The position numbers and the translations under genes are program-made. Under the pieces are notes generated by a model. It was not told where the DNA came from. It ran no database searches and worked only from the letters and a program-made list of their open reading frames with translations. From assembly GCF_016545825.1 (NCBI RefSeq), contig NC_052614.1:6032559-6096558 (forward strand): 64,000 nucleotides of DNA. Direction: 5' to 3'. Positions 24,648-38,332 of this stretch are shown piece after piece (position 1 is the stretch's first letter; the number at the start of each line of letters is the position of its first letter). Source of the stretch: Eucalyptus grandis. Its lineage: Eukaryota > Streptophyta > Magnoliopsida > Myrtales > Myrtaceae.

Positions 24648-25980
24648 CTCTATACTTATCTCGTTAAACAATTATGTTGCCACAAAACTTATTGAGGTAT
24701 TGCCAATCTATAGTAGGGAACTTGTTCCCCCAATGTATCGTTGGCGAAGCCCTTGCAAGATATGAACTATGTGAGGCGCTTTGAAGCATGATTCCTATTA
24801 AGTGACGAGTAGAATCTTTTGTAGACAACTTAAATACATGGTAGGGTATTGTAAGAGGTAGAGTGGCTTCGCTACTATGATCCACTGAAATTCAGCCATT
24901 GTTGTCTTGATTCGTCCCTTCCCCCAAATCCTAACTCCACAACCAACAAATTCCTATTCCCCAAACTAAACTCAAGGGTCATCCATAAGAAGCCGCCAAG
25001 TTCTAAGTTCCGAGCATTCAACATTTATTTACGATCAACCAAAACATGTATACGATAAAAGTGATCTTAACAATATTATGTTAGTATTTTCCAATACTAT
25101 GTATTGAAGCAACTCGAGAGCACCCATGACACCGAATGATATCCAACTTTCATTTCATGCGCTTTATATATTTAATAGTGAATAATCCTCAGGCACTTGT
25201 TAAAACATGCATTATAAGAAAAATCAATTTTGAAAATACTGATTTCGCATTATACTTAAATAATTTTTTTGTCAGATATTATACTAAAATAATTAATCCA
25301 TTGAAAATTGTTATAGTTCCTTGAATACTTATTTTACGAGTGTTCCGAAAGTACGCATTGATAAATTCCTTAATGTGGCTATATAAATAGATTATTTTTT
25401 GACATTGTGGTGCTCTATAGTTGCTTTGTGTTCTTTTGTACGGAAGGATGGTAACTGCATGATTATTTTTAAAATCTTAAACAACCAAGTGTTTTGCCCA
25501 CATAAATTTCATACTAGATAACACAATCCTATATAAAAAAAAACGCCACATCAGAAATGAATAAGTGAAAATAGATAAAAGAAAAGCTCGTCATTTACCT
25601 TATATTAGGCTGGTGATTTGTTATAAAATGTCTCAAATTTGAGTTTGCTTGATAAAATCCGGCCCAAATAAAATGTTCCTTGATCGTGGAAATTGCAAAG
25701 AAAGGAAGGTGGGCACATTATTTCTTTACAGGAATCGGTCGAGCCATAAAAGAAGAGGAGAGTAGATCTGTGTCAGAGAGGAGGGAGAGGAAAGTGCAAG
25801 ATGTTGACCGAATCTCACTTTAATTAGCTTCCTTACCCGGTACGTACGTGTAGCTTATCTTCAAGGATTTGGTGCACTTCTCTTCTCCAGGCTGTTATTT
25901 AAATCTCTGTTTTTCGTGTATTACGCTTGCGCATATATATATATATATATTTATTTATTTATTTATTTATTGCAAGTAAC

Positions 25981-26182
25981 AGCGCAATAAAGCCTTGAAG
26001 CGTCGTGCGTCGTTTTCTGTGCCAGTGCCAGCTGTGCGCCAGTGCCAGGTGTGCCATCGTTGACAGTAGGGCCTTGAAGCGTCGCTTTCTGTACTAGTGC
26101 TAGTTGTGCGCCAGTGCTAGGCGTGCCATTGTTGATAATAAAGCCTTGAAGCATCCGTTTTTACGCCAGTGCCAGGTGTGCC
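25981..26182. repeat. Minisatellite, about 3 copies (unit 3)
   Basis: The shortest of the three alleles of the minisatellite. A TATA/TTTA simple repeat lies immediately to its left (25935-25972). Confidence 0.8.
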
Positions 26183-26525
26183 ACTGTGGACGAAGAAATA
26201 TTGAAGCGCCATTTAAGAGAATTTGGTCGTTGGTTTCTTAGTTGGTTTTGCTCGTACGATAACAGCAAGAATTTTTAGTATATATGGCCGATTAAATCAG
26301 AATTTGCATATAATTCTTTTGTGAGAATAACAAATTATTTCACGAGAAATTTAAAGCTAAATATTAAGAGTATTTGAGTGTGATGGTAATCTCTGTTATA
26401 TTAATTGATTTACAGTAGATTATAGCACTACTTTCTTTATAAGCATCTACCATTACTACCGAATCATATAAATTTAGTGTTCGATTTATTATCTTATTCT
26501 ATCTATTTTATCGTATGGTTGCTTA

Positions 26526-27081
26526 GGGCATTTATTAACTATTCTGCTCCAAAAATAGTTTTTGGAATATAAATAGATTTTTATATTTTTATTTCTAGAA
26601 GAGTTTTTAAGCAAAAATAACCGTTTGATAACGATACAAAAATTTCTACTTTAAAAATAGAAATTCGTTTGATAACGATAGAAAATTTCTTTCTTGGATG
26701 GCGGTGGCCGTGGTGGCGATAGCGACCGGTGGTGGCGATGGCGATCGGCGGAGGCCGGCGATCAACGACAACGGCGGGGGTCGGCTACCGATGACGGCAG
26801 GGGCCAGCGGGCGGCTAGCAACCAATGGACGGTGGTTGGCGGCAACGGATGAAGGACCGGTTGACAAACAATGATAAATTTTTTTATTTCTCATTTATAT
26901 TCCAGAAATAGAGAAGTATAAAATTTATACTTCGATTTCTATTACAAACCTATTTCTATAATAGAAATTTATTCCAGAAATAGAAAACGGAATAAGTTTA
27001 TTAAACGGATTTTTATTCCAAAACAGTCCGTAATAGAAAAATTGTTTTTGGAATAGAAATTCTAGTTTGTCATGCACTCCC
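26526..27081. mobile_element. PIF/Harbinger-like element, unit 3 only
   Basis: A 556-bp block absent from units 1 and 2, flanked by TTA on both sides (26523-26525 and 27082-27084), the target duplication typical of PIF/Harbinger elements. The ends start GGGCATTTATTAAC and, inverted, GGGAGTGCATGACAAAC; both are followed by words like TTCTATTCC/GGAATAGAA. The GC-rich middle (26695-26860) is low-complexity GGCGG/CGATGG sequence without a transposase. Confidence 0.7.
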
Positions 27082-27881
27082 TTATTTTCCATAACAATTT
27101 CGATTGAAAATTTTCAAATAATGAATAGTTTTCTCGTTAAAAAAAGTGCAATCTATATAGTGGAAAGTAGTAGATAGGGCCAATTAATGGCGGTTTTCAT
27201 TTTTCAGAGTGCTAAATGACAATAGCCCATGGATTCATTTAACGTTAATTCAAGCTACTAACACAACTTAACTCTAAGATAACTTAGGTGGAGAGACCAA
27301 AAGAGAAATCTCTCCCTAGAAATTACTCATTTTATATGATAATGGTATTATCATAATTCAAATGGGCTTCACATTGAGAATTATTCTATTCTCTCGAACT
27401 ATCAATTAGGTTGGCGTCATTTTATCAATGGCTAATAAATTTATAATGTAGATACAGGAGTTTTAATGTGGATTTGTCGATCACTTGATTAATAAAAGGG
27501 GCCATGCGTAGCCATGAAAATTTAATTAAATGATTACGTGATATATCTATCTATTTCTTTTCTTGTTCACTTAAATGTTGCTTAATGATACCTAACATTT
27601 GATTCGGCTATTCCCACTCTCTCTCTAATGGCGATTTTTTTACGATGTTTTACTTGGTGATCATATAACTTTATTCCTCCCATCAAGCGCAAAAGGGTAG
27701 CCCAAGTCCATCACATCAAACTCGGAAGTATCCGAAATTCTCAGAAAATGAGCAGAATATGATAGAATGACAGCGAAAAGAAAATTAACAGGTGAACTTA
27801 CTATGTGAACATGCCCGAGTTAGTAATACTCACTTTTATTTTAGGGTTCTTTCTAATATGAACATATCTAGGAAGAAGTCG

Positions 27882-28670
27882 CTAAGAAGTACAAGCCACA
27901 ATGTCAGGATCTTGCTTGAAAAGATCCTCCATTAAGCAAGAAAAGCTTAATAGGCAAAATATAGTGCTGCTGAAAGATGTAGTTGGTGAAAAAATGCCAC
28001 ACTTGCTAGGGAAAGCACAAGTGATCGAAGGGGCTCAAACAATTGTGATCAAAAGAAGCTACCAGTAAAGTGACCTGTTTTGTTGGGTAAGCATTGCCAT
28101 TCGATGTGTGATACAAAGTGGTGTATCAATGGTTAAGGACATCGACAAAACAGCTCACAATGAGGGCATTGTGGAATTAAGTGGGGGATAACGTCACAGT
28201 CTATGATTTTCCAATACTCGTGAACCCTTGTGAATGGAGCTTGGGGTTAGAGGGGATGAAACAATTGGTCCGTGGGAGTAAAGTCAATATGGTTGGTGCT
28301 AGGAGTTCTAGAATAAAACAAATATATCTCTACGAAGCTTTGAAAGTGGGATTGATTTCCCATGCACAAACTGGTTAGGAACTGATGCCACTCTCCTAAT
28401 GAGGTTATTGAGGGCAAACCATTTGTTGAGCCTAAAGTGATATTAGCAACTATAAGCTCAAACTAAGCTGAGCGTGGTATAACCTAATACGAGGAAGTTA
28501 TTCGCTGTATTGTTTTTTGAAACAACTATAGAAAAAATGGCTGACCTGGTGTTGCCACTCACCAAGCGCTAGACAGGCTATTTCGAGGTCAAGGAACTGC
28601 CAACTCGTGACAATTAGCACAAACATGACTTCTTCAGCTGTTGAATCCAATGAGTTGGAAGTGATGTTGC
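27882..28670 (-). pseudogene. BAHD acyltransferase remnant (unit 3)
   Basis: The best preserved of the three remnants. The - strand ends DLFKQDPDIVACTS before the TAG at 27882-27884, differing from the end of the BAHD copy at 51658 (LLEQDPDIVAFTS) at few positions. The block around 28640-28670 again matches the BAHD fragment at 39700-39730. The interior is unrecognised. Confidence 0.42.
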
Positions 28671-29185
28671 ACTCATGTCACTAACTTTAAATTGGGCGGA
28701 CAATCCCCGTTAAAAATTTTCAAATGATAAATAGTTTGCTTGTTCAAAGGTGCAATTGCATAATATTATATATATTGACATTTGATTAACTGCACTTTTT
28801 TTTTTTTTTTTTTGTTCGCAGATTAACTACACCTAGATAGTGGAAAGTGGCAGCGAGTTGCAGTTTTTACTCTCTAGTGCGCTATGTGACAATAACCCAT
28901 GGATTCATTTAAAGTTAATTCCAGCTATTATCACAACTTGGTTTTGAGGTAATTTAGTGACCAAAAGAGAGATCTCTCCCTTAAAGAATACTATAGACTA
29001 TAGATAATACGTATGTCAAGTTTCGCATTGTTTATGAAAATGGCACTATCGTACTCTCGCAATTCGATGTGCTTCACGTTAATTATATTTAATTCTCTAG
29101 GTTGGCATCATTTTATCGTGGGCTAATAAATTTAAATTGTGAAGCGGGTATTCTAATGCGGATTTTGTTGGTCGGTTGATTAATC

Positions 29186-29341
29186 AAGTGGTCACGTGTA
29201 ACCGTTGGCTATTTGATTAAGTGATTTGGGTGATAAGATTATCTATCCATTTTCTTATATAAGAGAAATCGGTGCTTAATGATACGTACCATTCGATCAC
29301 AACAGTGTCATTGCGGCAAAACAGAGTCAGCTTCGCCTCAA
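29186..29341 (+). promoter_or_regulatory. Core promoter of dioxygenase copy 3
   Basis: The TATA box CTTATATAAG is at 29254-29263, and the G-box CACGTG is kept in GTGGTCACGTGTAACC (about 29189-29204). The layout is as in unit 1. Confidence 0.6.
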
Positions 29342-32300
29342 ATGGATACCATCTCTCCAGTCACTCAACTACATCAAGAAGCTAGTGCTCCTCGGCTTCA
29401 GATAACCAGTGCAAAGACTCTAGCTGAATCTTCCAACCTCACTTCCATTCCTCCCACTACGCCTTCACCACCCCACTTCCGGTGATCAAGCCGTTCATGC
29501 CGACCATGATGACTCCATCCCCGTCATCGACTTCTCTCCTCTCCTCGAGTAATCCGATCAACGGTCTAAAGCCGTCTCCGATCTTGCAAAGGCTTGTCAA
29601 GACTGGGGCGTCTTCATGGTACACATGTTCCTAGCTAGTTCATTATCTGCTTCATAGAACTTTTCCTTTTTTAGAACTTGTCACGAACATGTGAAACAAA
29701 CAAATAGGTATCTTCGCTCAGCTTTCGCTTGTCAAAGTCGTTGTTAATACTTAAAAGACACAAGGAGCACACCTCGAGTGTCAAAACTTGGTACGGTGAA
29801 CACATATGTATTAAAACTTTCAAAATGTACACTTGAGTGCAACTTTATTTGAAAATCGGAACCTTAAAATGCCAACTCTGGCGAAACTTACCAGACATCT
29901 AACGTAGGTGGCGACCTTGGCTGCAAGGCCTTGCCCTAGATCTGGCCGAAGGCCTAGCAATCAACCAGGGTTGTTGGCCAGTGGCCCAAGGCTCGTGACC
30001 TAGCCGACCCTCACCCCATCGTCGTCGACCCCTTCTGGTGATGGTGGGGCAACGGCAATGGGGGCCTCCATAGCCCTATATATGATTCTTTTTTACTTAA
30101 TTTAGTTTTTAAAATTAAATTAAATTAATATTTATATTTATATTAAAAATCAAAATTGTAACAAAACGACATCATTTTTGGATTATCTAGCCACATCGTT
30201 GTCACGTGGATATTTTTTTTTGAAAAAAAGAATTACCACATTAGTTAAAAATCTCATCGGAAAAAATCACATGAGCTGTTTGGCCGGAAATTTTCGCTAT
30301 TGGCACTTAAGTATTTCTTTCTTCTCCTATCTTGACATTTATGTATATACTTTGGAAGTTTTGGTACTTATATATCCACCTGTATCAAGTTTTAAGACTT
30401 CAGGTGTCTGTGAGATAAATTGATTTGACTGATTCAACCGATGGTTTCATCATGCCGGAGCTAAAGAGAAATAATGAGAAATTATTCTCATGGGTTTTCT
30501 TCCTAGAAACTAGGCCAATAACCCCCATGCTCTTTTCGATTTACTTTTTACCGATGCACATGCTGTATTTGCTTAGACTTTTAGCCAGTAATGATATCCT
30601 GCTTTCCCGATAAAAAAAAAAAAAAAAATCTATTTTTCGTGATTGGTATGGAGTCATTCTTCGTCATCAGCATGACATAAACTCTCTATACATGATTCGA
30701 CGGTGTGTTGCTTGCTAAGTATCGATAAGAGCCTTTGGTTGTATATGTGAGTAGCTGATCAACCACGGAGTGCCTGAGAGTCAAATGAAGGCGACGGTCG
30801 ACGCGCTGATGGGATTTTTCGATCTGACAGAGGAGGAGAAGAATAAGTTTCTGGGGAAGCACGTTGGATCCCATAATATACGGGACGAGCTTTAAAGCTT
30901 CGATCGACAAAGTGCTCCTCTGGAGAGATTTTCTGAAGATGATGGTGCATCCAAAGTTTCACTGCCCTCCCAAGCCAGAAGGATTGAGGTATCCATTCTC
31001 TCTCCCTACGTCGGTTTTGAGTGCAAGTTCTCAGTTTGCATATACGTACTGAAATTTCATTTTTCTTGATATCATTTGTCTATTTAGTTCTTTTCTTCTT
31101 TTCGTGGGTGAGTGATCATTAGGTTACAAATAGCGGTAATGACAACTATATTTCCTTACTGTAGCTTTGATGCTACAGTCCAAGCAGCAACTGAACCTTT
31201 CCCTTGTGGACATTTTTTTGTCAATCGAGTATAGAATGAAATTACAGAATCTCGAGGGAGCAAAAAATTGAAGAGTACGTACTCTTCTCACCATGTCGTC
31301 CTAAAATAATGTTCAGGGTTATCAATCTTTGGCTTGGTACTTCAGAGTTATTAATTTATCCAGATCTTAGTGCACAGTGTAACACTGTCAGGTACATCAG
31401 AAAAAGAAAACATGACGGGGAACTTGAACAAATTCTTCTTGGTAACACAAGAATCCGAATCTTCAACTTGACTATTTCCAATCTCTGTCTATGTATAAGA
31501 CTGTCCACTTGGTTGGCAGATTTGAGTTCCAAAGTTACCTATATACGACACGACGTGATTTGGATACCAGATTTGCCATATCTACAGGAAGCAATTGACC
31601 ACTCAATTAATCATGTGGGATCTGAACTTGAACAACCTCAATCCATCTAATGCGCAAGCTCTTCAGCATCTTTGGTTCCGGTTTGTTAGTTTTGTGTAAT
31701 AGATCTACATTTACCTAGAAATCTGGCAGTCTTGAAATATAGCAATGGAAAGTACGTGATTCTTTTGTTAGGATACCATTATTTTGGATCATCTTGATGT
31801 CAGACAAGAACAACTTTGTATGCCTAGAAAAATAAGCAAAGTGCGGATTCAATTTGATAGGGCAAAATAATTGGTAATACCCCAGATAAAAGATAAGAGT
31901 GATTCAAAGTCTATACTATACTTACTCTTACCAAAAAAAAAGATAAGAGTGATAGAAACCTGTGAAATCCCTAAAGATGAAAAGAACTCCACCACGGCAT
32001 TTCCTCTGATAAATGAGAGCAATATTTGTTGCAGTGAAGTTTTAGCAGAGTACACTGGGGAGCTCCGGAAATTAGCCAGGGAATTGCTCAAGGGTATATC
32101 GGAGAGCCTAGGACTCGGACCAGGCTATATCGACGAGGCAATGAACATGGATTCAAGCCTACAGATATTAGCAGCGAATCTGTATCCGCCATGCCCACAG
32201 CCGGAACTTGCCATGGGCCTACCCTCGCACTCGGACTATGGCCTGTTGACCATCCTTATGCAGAATGACATTGGCGGCCTCCAAGTGAACCATGGCGGGA

Positions 32301-32950
32301 AGTGGGTCAAAGTTGATCCCATTCCGAATGCCTTTGTGGTCAACACCGCTGATCAGCTCGAGGTAAACATACAGAAATCCATGTTTTATTTGTCCTGCAA
32401 GAGAGGTCCAATTAATTATCTGTCCTTTGTTTAAAGAAGGAAAATTTTTATACATAGAACAATAGATGCAGATACAGTGTAGAATTTATAGAAGGAAAAT
32501 TGTTATACATAGAACTATAGAAAATACAAGTGTCTTAAAAAGTTGCTGAAACGTACTCTATGGTCTTTGTTTCTTTAACCAGATATTAATCAGTAAAAGA
32601 GTTTATATGAATCTCTGTGATTTACTCTTGTTTCTCCCATCGAATAGATCAAGCTTATTGCAGATACTATTTTTTTTGTTCTTGACACTTTTCAACTGTG
32701 CAAGATTATGAGCAATGGGAAATACAAGAGCGTTCTGCATCGAGCTGTCTTGAACAACAAGACTACAAGGATATCGATCCCTTTTTCTATTGGACCATCG
32801 CCCAACACTGTCGCTGTGCCAGCGGAGCAGCTGGTGGATGGCAAGCACAACCAAGCCACATACATCCCGATGAATTACAAGGACTACCTGGAATTTAAAC
32901 AGAGCAGAGTACTCAATAAAGGGTTGTGCCCAAATCAGGTAAAGATATGA
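29342..32950 (+). pseudogene. 2-oxoglutarate-dependent dioxygenase, copy 3 (frameshifted)
   Basis: The same four-exon 2-OGD: exons 29342-29618, 30755-30988, 32035-32362 and 32705-32950. Exon 1 is 277 nt instead of 282. It lacks single bases at TCCATTCC(C), at the same C-run that is short in copy 1 and at AATCC(C)GAT, and two bases in the CT run of the serine/leucine stretch. Exon 2 is 234 nt instead of 236, having lost GT after AAGCAC, which destroys KHVLDP. Exons 3 and 4 are full length and open, with PPCPQPELAMGLPSHSD, VLHRAVLNNKTTRIS and the same stop. Five small lesions in two exons make it a pseudogene even if one were an error. Exons 3 and 4 are still intact, suggesting recent loss. Confidence 0.9.
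29764..30413. mobile_element. Foldback element in intron 1 (copy 3)
   Basis: The same element and site as at 4744-5371, here uninterrupted. Confidence 0.55.
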
Positions 32951-33135
32951 TTTGTGCAGCCTATTGTTGTGCTGTATTATGTTAAAATGGATGTGATTGT
33001 CTACTGCTTCTAGTCTGTTTGGACTCTTTGGAGAGCAACCTGATGGAACGTTTAATATTATGTGATGCATTGTGCAAGAACCATACAGTACTGTGGATGT
33101 AAGCTAAACCTTCCTGGGATGTATTTTCTTGGCAT

Positions 33136-33141
33136 AATAAA
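33136..33141 (+). terminator. Poly(A) signal of copy 3
   Basis: An AATAAA in the conserved context GGCATAATAAATGG, 186 bases past the stop. Confidence 0.5.
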
Positions 33142-34772
33142 TGGAAGTGTGAACTGCATAATGTCTGATTAAACACCGTAAGTTTGTAGTGCTATACCAA
33201 ATTATGATGGTTGGTCAGCATGAGCATGCAAATTTGCCTGTCTAGATTTTCACGGAAATGGCCACTTGATTGGGCAGAAAATATCGAATACTCGCTGCAA
33301 CTCAAAGAACTTGTTTCGAATATAATCCCCCTAACAAAAATAACGATATGTTTCTTGAAGGATAAGAGATGTGTACAATATGAATCAACGGTCAAGATGA
33401 AAATGAACATAAGACGGACGGTGAACATTAGATATGGTGGTTAATCAAAATAGGAAGATAAAATTTCAATTTGATCCAATGGTGTGTGTAGATGGAGAAA
33501 GTAAGGTAACCGAAAGCAACCGCTGGATTAATTGACAACCAAGCAATCAAATTTTATCAACAATGCGAAGCATAGTAGAGGAAAATCCCCCTATATTGCC
33601 GGCCACCTAAGGACTTGATTGAGCATGCGACGGATCGCGGTATCATCCATAGAGAGGCTATGTGATTTGCATGTGAGAAAAGCATGTGCACGGCCCATGA
33701 ACCCTATGCTATGCGCTTATTCTGGGGCATGATAGTTCATGGAGATGCAATGGAATGGTCGTGCGGATGGCCCATTATCTTGGCAGGTGACTGGCACATG
33801 ATCGAGTCTTGTGTGAGGCATGTGACTATTGACCATGCGAGATGCACATGTGGCCATAAATTTCAAGGCTCGTGGATGCTTGGGATCTTGTCATGTGGTG
33901 ACATGCAGTGCTACTTATTTGTTATGTCGAGACCTTATCAGTCTCTCACAATCTTGAAATTATTCAAGTTAATATCCAAGTCCTTACTATTCCCACATTC
34001 TTCAAAAAGCATATCGCTGAGTTCATGGAGCTAGTTTCGAACTTCCATATTATTAAAATTTTAATTCTGGGTTCACCCTACCTTTCGGATCCAATTTTGA
34101 ACTCCAATAACATAGGAAATTCAGATCCCGATCTTATCTTTAAAGTTCAGGTTCCAAGAATGTTGGAATTGTTAGTTCAAGCTCATCTACCCTCCATGAT
34201 CACGAATTTCCCTCCGGGCTACTTTCAACTTCACATATGGTCCTGTAACACGGGCTAGTCCTAAAATCCAAGGAAAGTATCCTAGAAAAAAGATGCAATA
34301 TAAATATGATGATGTAAATGATATTCTTTTTATGGGTTGGGATCCCTATTTCTCTTATGCAACATATAGGAGACGTAAAATTTAGTTGTCAACATCTAAA
34401 ACATCTAAAAGACACTGCTTGTAGTAATAGATCTATATTTACCTAGAAATCTGGCACTCTTAAAATATAGCAATGGAAAGTACGTGATTCTTTTGTTAGG
34501 ATACCATTATTTTGGATCATCTTGATGTCAGACAAGAACAACTTTGTATGCCTAGAAAAATAAGCAAAGTGCGGATTTGATTTGATAGGGCAAAATATTT
34601 GGTAATACCCCAGATAAAAGATAAAGAGTGATTCAAAGTCTATACTATACTTACTCTTACCAAAAAGAAAAAAAGAAAAAGATAGAGTGATAGAAACCTG
34701 TGAAATCCCTGAAGATGAAAAGAACTCCACCACGGCATTTCCTCTGATAAATGAGACCAATATTTGTTGCAG

Positions 34773-35646
34773 TGAAGTTTTAGCAGAGTACACTGGGGAG
34801 CTCCGGAAATTAGCCAGGGAATTGCTCAAGGGTATATCGGAGAGCCTAGGACTCGGACCAGGCTATATCGACGAGGCAATGAACATGGATTCAAGCCTAC
34901 AGATATTAGCAGCGAATCTGTATCCACCGTGCCCACAGCCAGAACTTGCTATGGGCCTACCCTCGCACTCGGACTATGGCCTGTTGACCATCCTCATGCA
35001 GAATGATACTGGTGGCCTCCAAGTGCACCATGGTGGGAAGTGGGTCAAAGTTGATCCCATTCCGAATGCCTTTGTGGTTAACACCGCTGATCAGCTCGAG
35101 GTAAGCATACAGAAATCCACGTTTTATCTTTCTGATCTCCCTTATTTGTCTTGCAAGAGAGGTCCAATTAATTTCAAATCTTGGTGTGCACTGTGTGCCT
35201 TGGTTTGTAGAAGGTAAATTGTTATACATAGAACTATAGATGTAGATCCAGTGCAGGTATTTATAGAAGGAAAACTGTTATAACATTGAAATGTAGAAAA
35301 TACAGTTGTCTTAAAAATTTGCAGAAACGTACTCTATCGTCTTTGTTTCTTTAACAGGATATTAATCAGCTAAAAAGTTGACACTTTTCAACAATGCCAG
35401 ATTATGAGCAATGGGAAATACAAGAGCGTTCTGCATCGAGCTGTCGTGAACAACAAGGCTTCAAGGATATCGATCCCTTTCTCTACTGGACCATCGCCCG
35501 ACACTGTCGTTGTGCCAGCAGAGCAGCTGGTGGATGGCGAGCACAACCAGGCCACACACATCTCGATGAATTCCAAGGAGTACATGGAATTTAAACAGAG
35601 GAGAGTACTCCATAAAGGGTTGTGCCCGAACCCGGTAAAGATATGA
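34773..35646 (+). pseudogene. 2-oxoglutarate-dependent dioxygenase, copy 4 (exons 3 and 4 only)
   Basis: Exon 3 (34773-35100, 328 nt) and exon 4 (35401-35646, 246 nt) are open and of normal length with good splice sites (TTGCAG/T and GAG/GTAAGC). They include PPCPQPELAMGLPSHSD, a D-T-G-G-L-Q-V-H-H variant, LHRAVVNNKASRIS and the stop. Exons 1 and 2, the first part of intron 2 and any promoter are absent; the DNA before it is the 3' flank of copy 3. It encodes the iron-binding half of the enzyme without the N-terminal domain, so it should not work alone. It differs from the others at more positions (such as STGPSPDT and MEFKQRRVLHKG) and intron 3 is shorter (300 against about 343). Confidence 0.9.
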
Positions 35647-35871
35647 TTTGTGCAGCCTACTGTTGTGCTGTATTCTGTTAAAAATGAATGTGTGATTGTC
35701 TATTGCTTCTAGTCTGTTTGGACTCTTTCGAGAGCAACCTTATGAAACGTTTGATGTTTTTTCTTTTTGGTAAAGTATGAAACGCTTAATGTTGTGTGAT
35801 GCAAGGTGCAAGAACCATACAGTACTGATGGATGTAAGCTGAAACCTTTCTGAAATGTATCTTCTTGGCAT

Positions 35872-35877
35872 AATAAA
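35872..35877 (+). terminator. Poly(A) signal of copy 4
   Basis: An AATAAA kept in the same context although the surrounding flank has diverged. Confidence 0.45.
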
Positions 35878-36079
35878 TGGAAGTGAAAATTGCATAATAT
35901 TAAACACCGTAAGTTTGTACTGCTATACCAAATTATGATGGTTAGCCAGTATGAGCATGCAAATTTGCCTGTCTAGATTTTTATGGAAATGGCCACTTGA
36001 TTGGGCGGAAAATCAGGTACTTGCCACAACTCGAAGAACTTGTTTCGAATATAATCTCCTCGACAAAAATTATGATCTG

Positions 36080-36110
<31 letters not shown>

Positions 36111-38332
36111 GGTCTGAAATAATGATCTGTTTGGGCGAGACAATGCGTTGACCCCTAGCATCGTAACCACTGAGGTATAGAAAATTTCAGAGTTGCTTTG
36201 AGAGCTCTGAATGAGCGTGTGTCCTCATAACGGATGATGAATGGGTCTATTTATAGGCTCTAAAGGTCAGCTCAAATTAGAATTAGAGATGTTGCGACAG
36301 AAAATTGAAGGCTAACGTGTACAATATGAATCAACGGTCGAGATCGAAATGAACATAGGACGGACGGTGAGCATTAGATGTAGTGGTCAACCATAATAGG
36401 AATATAAGACGCACTTTGATCCAATGGCGTGTGTAGATGGGGCGAGTTAGGTAGCGAAAGCCACCGTTAGATTAATGGACAACTAAGCAATCGAATCTTG
36501 TCAACAATGTGTAGCATAGTAATTAGTAGGGGAAAACCCCCCTATATGGCCAGCCACCTTAGGACTTGATTGTGCATACGACAGTTCGCGGTATCTTCCA
36601 TTAAAAGGCCATGTGACTTACACGTGAGAAAATCATGTGCATGGCACATGACCTCCTATGCTATGCGCTTATTTTGGTGTGTGATAGTTCATGGAGATGC
36701 AATAGAATAACCGTGCGAATGGCACATGATCGAGTCATGTGAGGCATCTGAACATTGGCCATGCGAAATGCACATGTGGCCATGAATTTCAAGGCTCATG
36801 GATGCCTGGGATCTTGTCACGTGATGACATGCAATGGTGCTTATTTTTTATGTCCAAACCTTATCCATCTCTCACAATCTTGGAATCATTCAAGTTACAA
36901 TCCAAGATTCTGCGATTCCCAAATTCTTCAAAAGCATATTGTTTAGTTCATCAAGCTAGTTTCGAGCTTCCATAGTATTCTGGGCTCACCCTACCTTTCG
37001 GATCCAAATTTGAACTCCAATAATAGAGGAAATTCAAATCCCGATCTTATCTTTAAAGTTCAGGTTCGAAGAATGTTGGAATTGTCAGTTCAAGCTCATA
37101 TCCCCGCCATGATCACGAATTTCTCTTCGGGCTACTTTCAACTTCACCTCTGGTCCTGTAACATTGGTTAGTCCAAAAATGCAAGGAATGTATCCTAGAA
37201 AAAAGCGGCAATGTAGATATGATGGTGTAAATGATATATATACATATATTTACGGGTTGGGATCAATCCCTATTTCTCTAATGCATTATACACGGGAGGT
37301 AAAATTTAAATGTCAACATCTAAAAGACACTGCTTGTATTTTGATTATGTTTGGAAAGTGTAATTTAACAATTGAACATCATGCTATGAAACAAAGTGAC
37401 TCCCGTGGAACATTACTTTTATCTTGGATAATAACACTTAAAATAGCTGGATTATATTATTTCAACTGTGATCTAAGCAAACAAACTGATATTTCATGGG
37501 TTGGAAATTTTTTTTGCAAGTTTGGATGGGCTCATAGGCTTGAGTTACATTCAAGATTTATTTTCTTTGAGATATTCATCATACACTGATACATTTTGAA
37601 AATGGGCCACTGATCAACCAATTGCCGTGACACCACTTGTTTTGTCAACACTAGAAACATGATAACTTCACTTGAGAAGATCTCCAAGAGAGAGCCTAAG
37701 ATTAAGCTGATTAACATATTCAATTGTACATATCTTCATTCAAAAGTTTAAGACAACATGTTATGGCTCAATTGTAATATATTAATTGTTTTATTTACAC
37801 TATATCGCCAATATGAGACTATTTTTATCTACTTAACAATATATAGATCGATCAACAACAACCCTTATCAAAGAATAGACAATATAATAATTTAAAAGAA
37901 TTACTATAACTTAAGCTCATAATATGAATATTTCTCACGTACTCTATTCTATACCAATTATTTTTTCAGATAATAGTGAGCATGAAGCTTAACGAGGAGC
38001 AAGACTTAACTCATGGGCTAGAGGAACAAAGGCAAATAGCCTTTATAGCCGCCCAGGGTATGCCATAAAGGTAGATTTAAATAACCTCTCCTTTCGAAGA
38101 ATTAGATATATAAGAAACATTATTTGTGCATATCCAAATGACGTGGCACATAGTCCTTGCTCTAAGGGGCTCAGACATTGGATTTTTCATGATATTAAGC
38201 ACAAAACTCAATAATGAACCAATGAGTTTTGATCTATATCAACATTGACCAAGAAACTTCCATGGCGAATAGACATTGATGATTATTTATTTGAGTAAGG
38301 ACACTGGTAGTAAAACTGCACAGTTATTTTAG

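Larger units (their letters stand above)
24641..34424. repeat. Tandem segmental duplication, unit 3 (3' truncated)
   Basis: The third copy of the unit. It follows unit 1 until the word CACTGCTTGTAGT at 34412-34424, which corresponds to about 9370 in unit 1, and then jumps to sequence that belongs to intron 2. It carries its own 556-bp insertion at 26526-27081. Confidence 0.9.
34425..38211. repeat. Tandem segmental duplication, unit 4 (5' deleted, diverged)
   Basis: It begins inside intron 2 (AATAGATCTATATTTACC, as at about 6668 in unit 1) and runs through exons 3 and 4 into the 3' flank, ending in recognisable homology near ACAAAACTCAAT at 38211. The flank beyond 35650 differs clearly more from units 1-3 than they do from each other, so unit 4 is the oldest member. 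No further gene is seen in 35878-38211. Confidence 0.88.

Noticed and set aside
32603..33070. A 155-codon - strand frame
   Set aside because: It is the antisense shadow of dioxygenase exon 4 and its flanks, and appears in shorter forms in the other units.
37164..37589. A 141-codon + strand frame in the 3' flank of unit 4
   Set aside because: The homologous flank in units 1-3 carries stops and frameshifts throughout, and there is no domain or codon signature.
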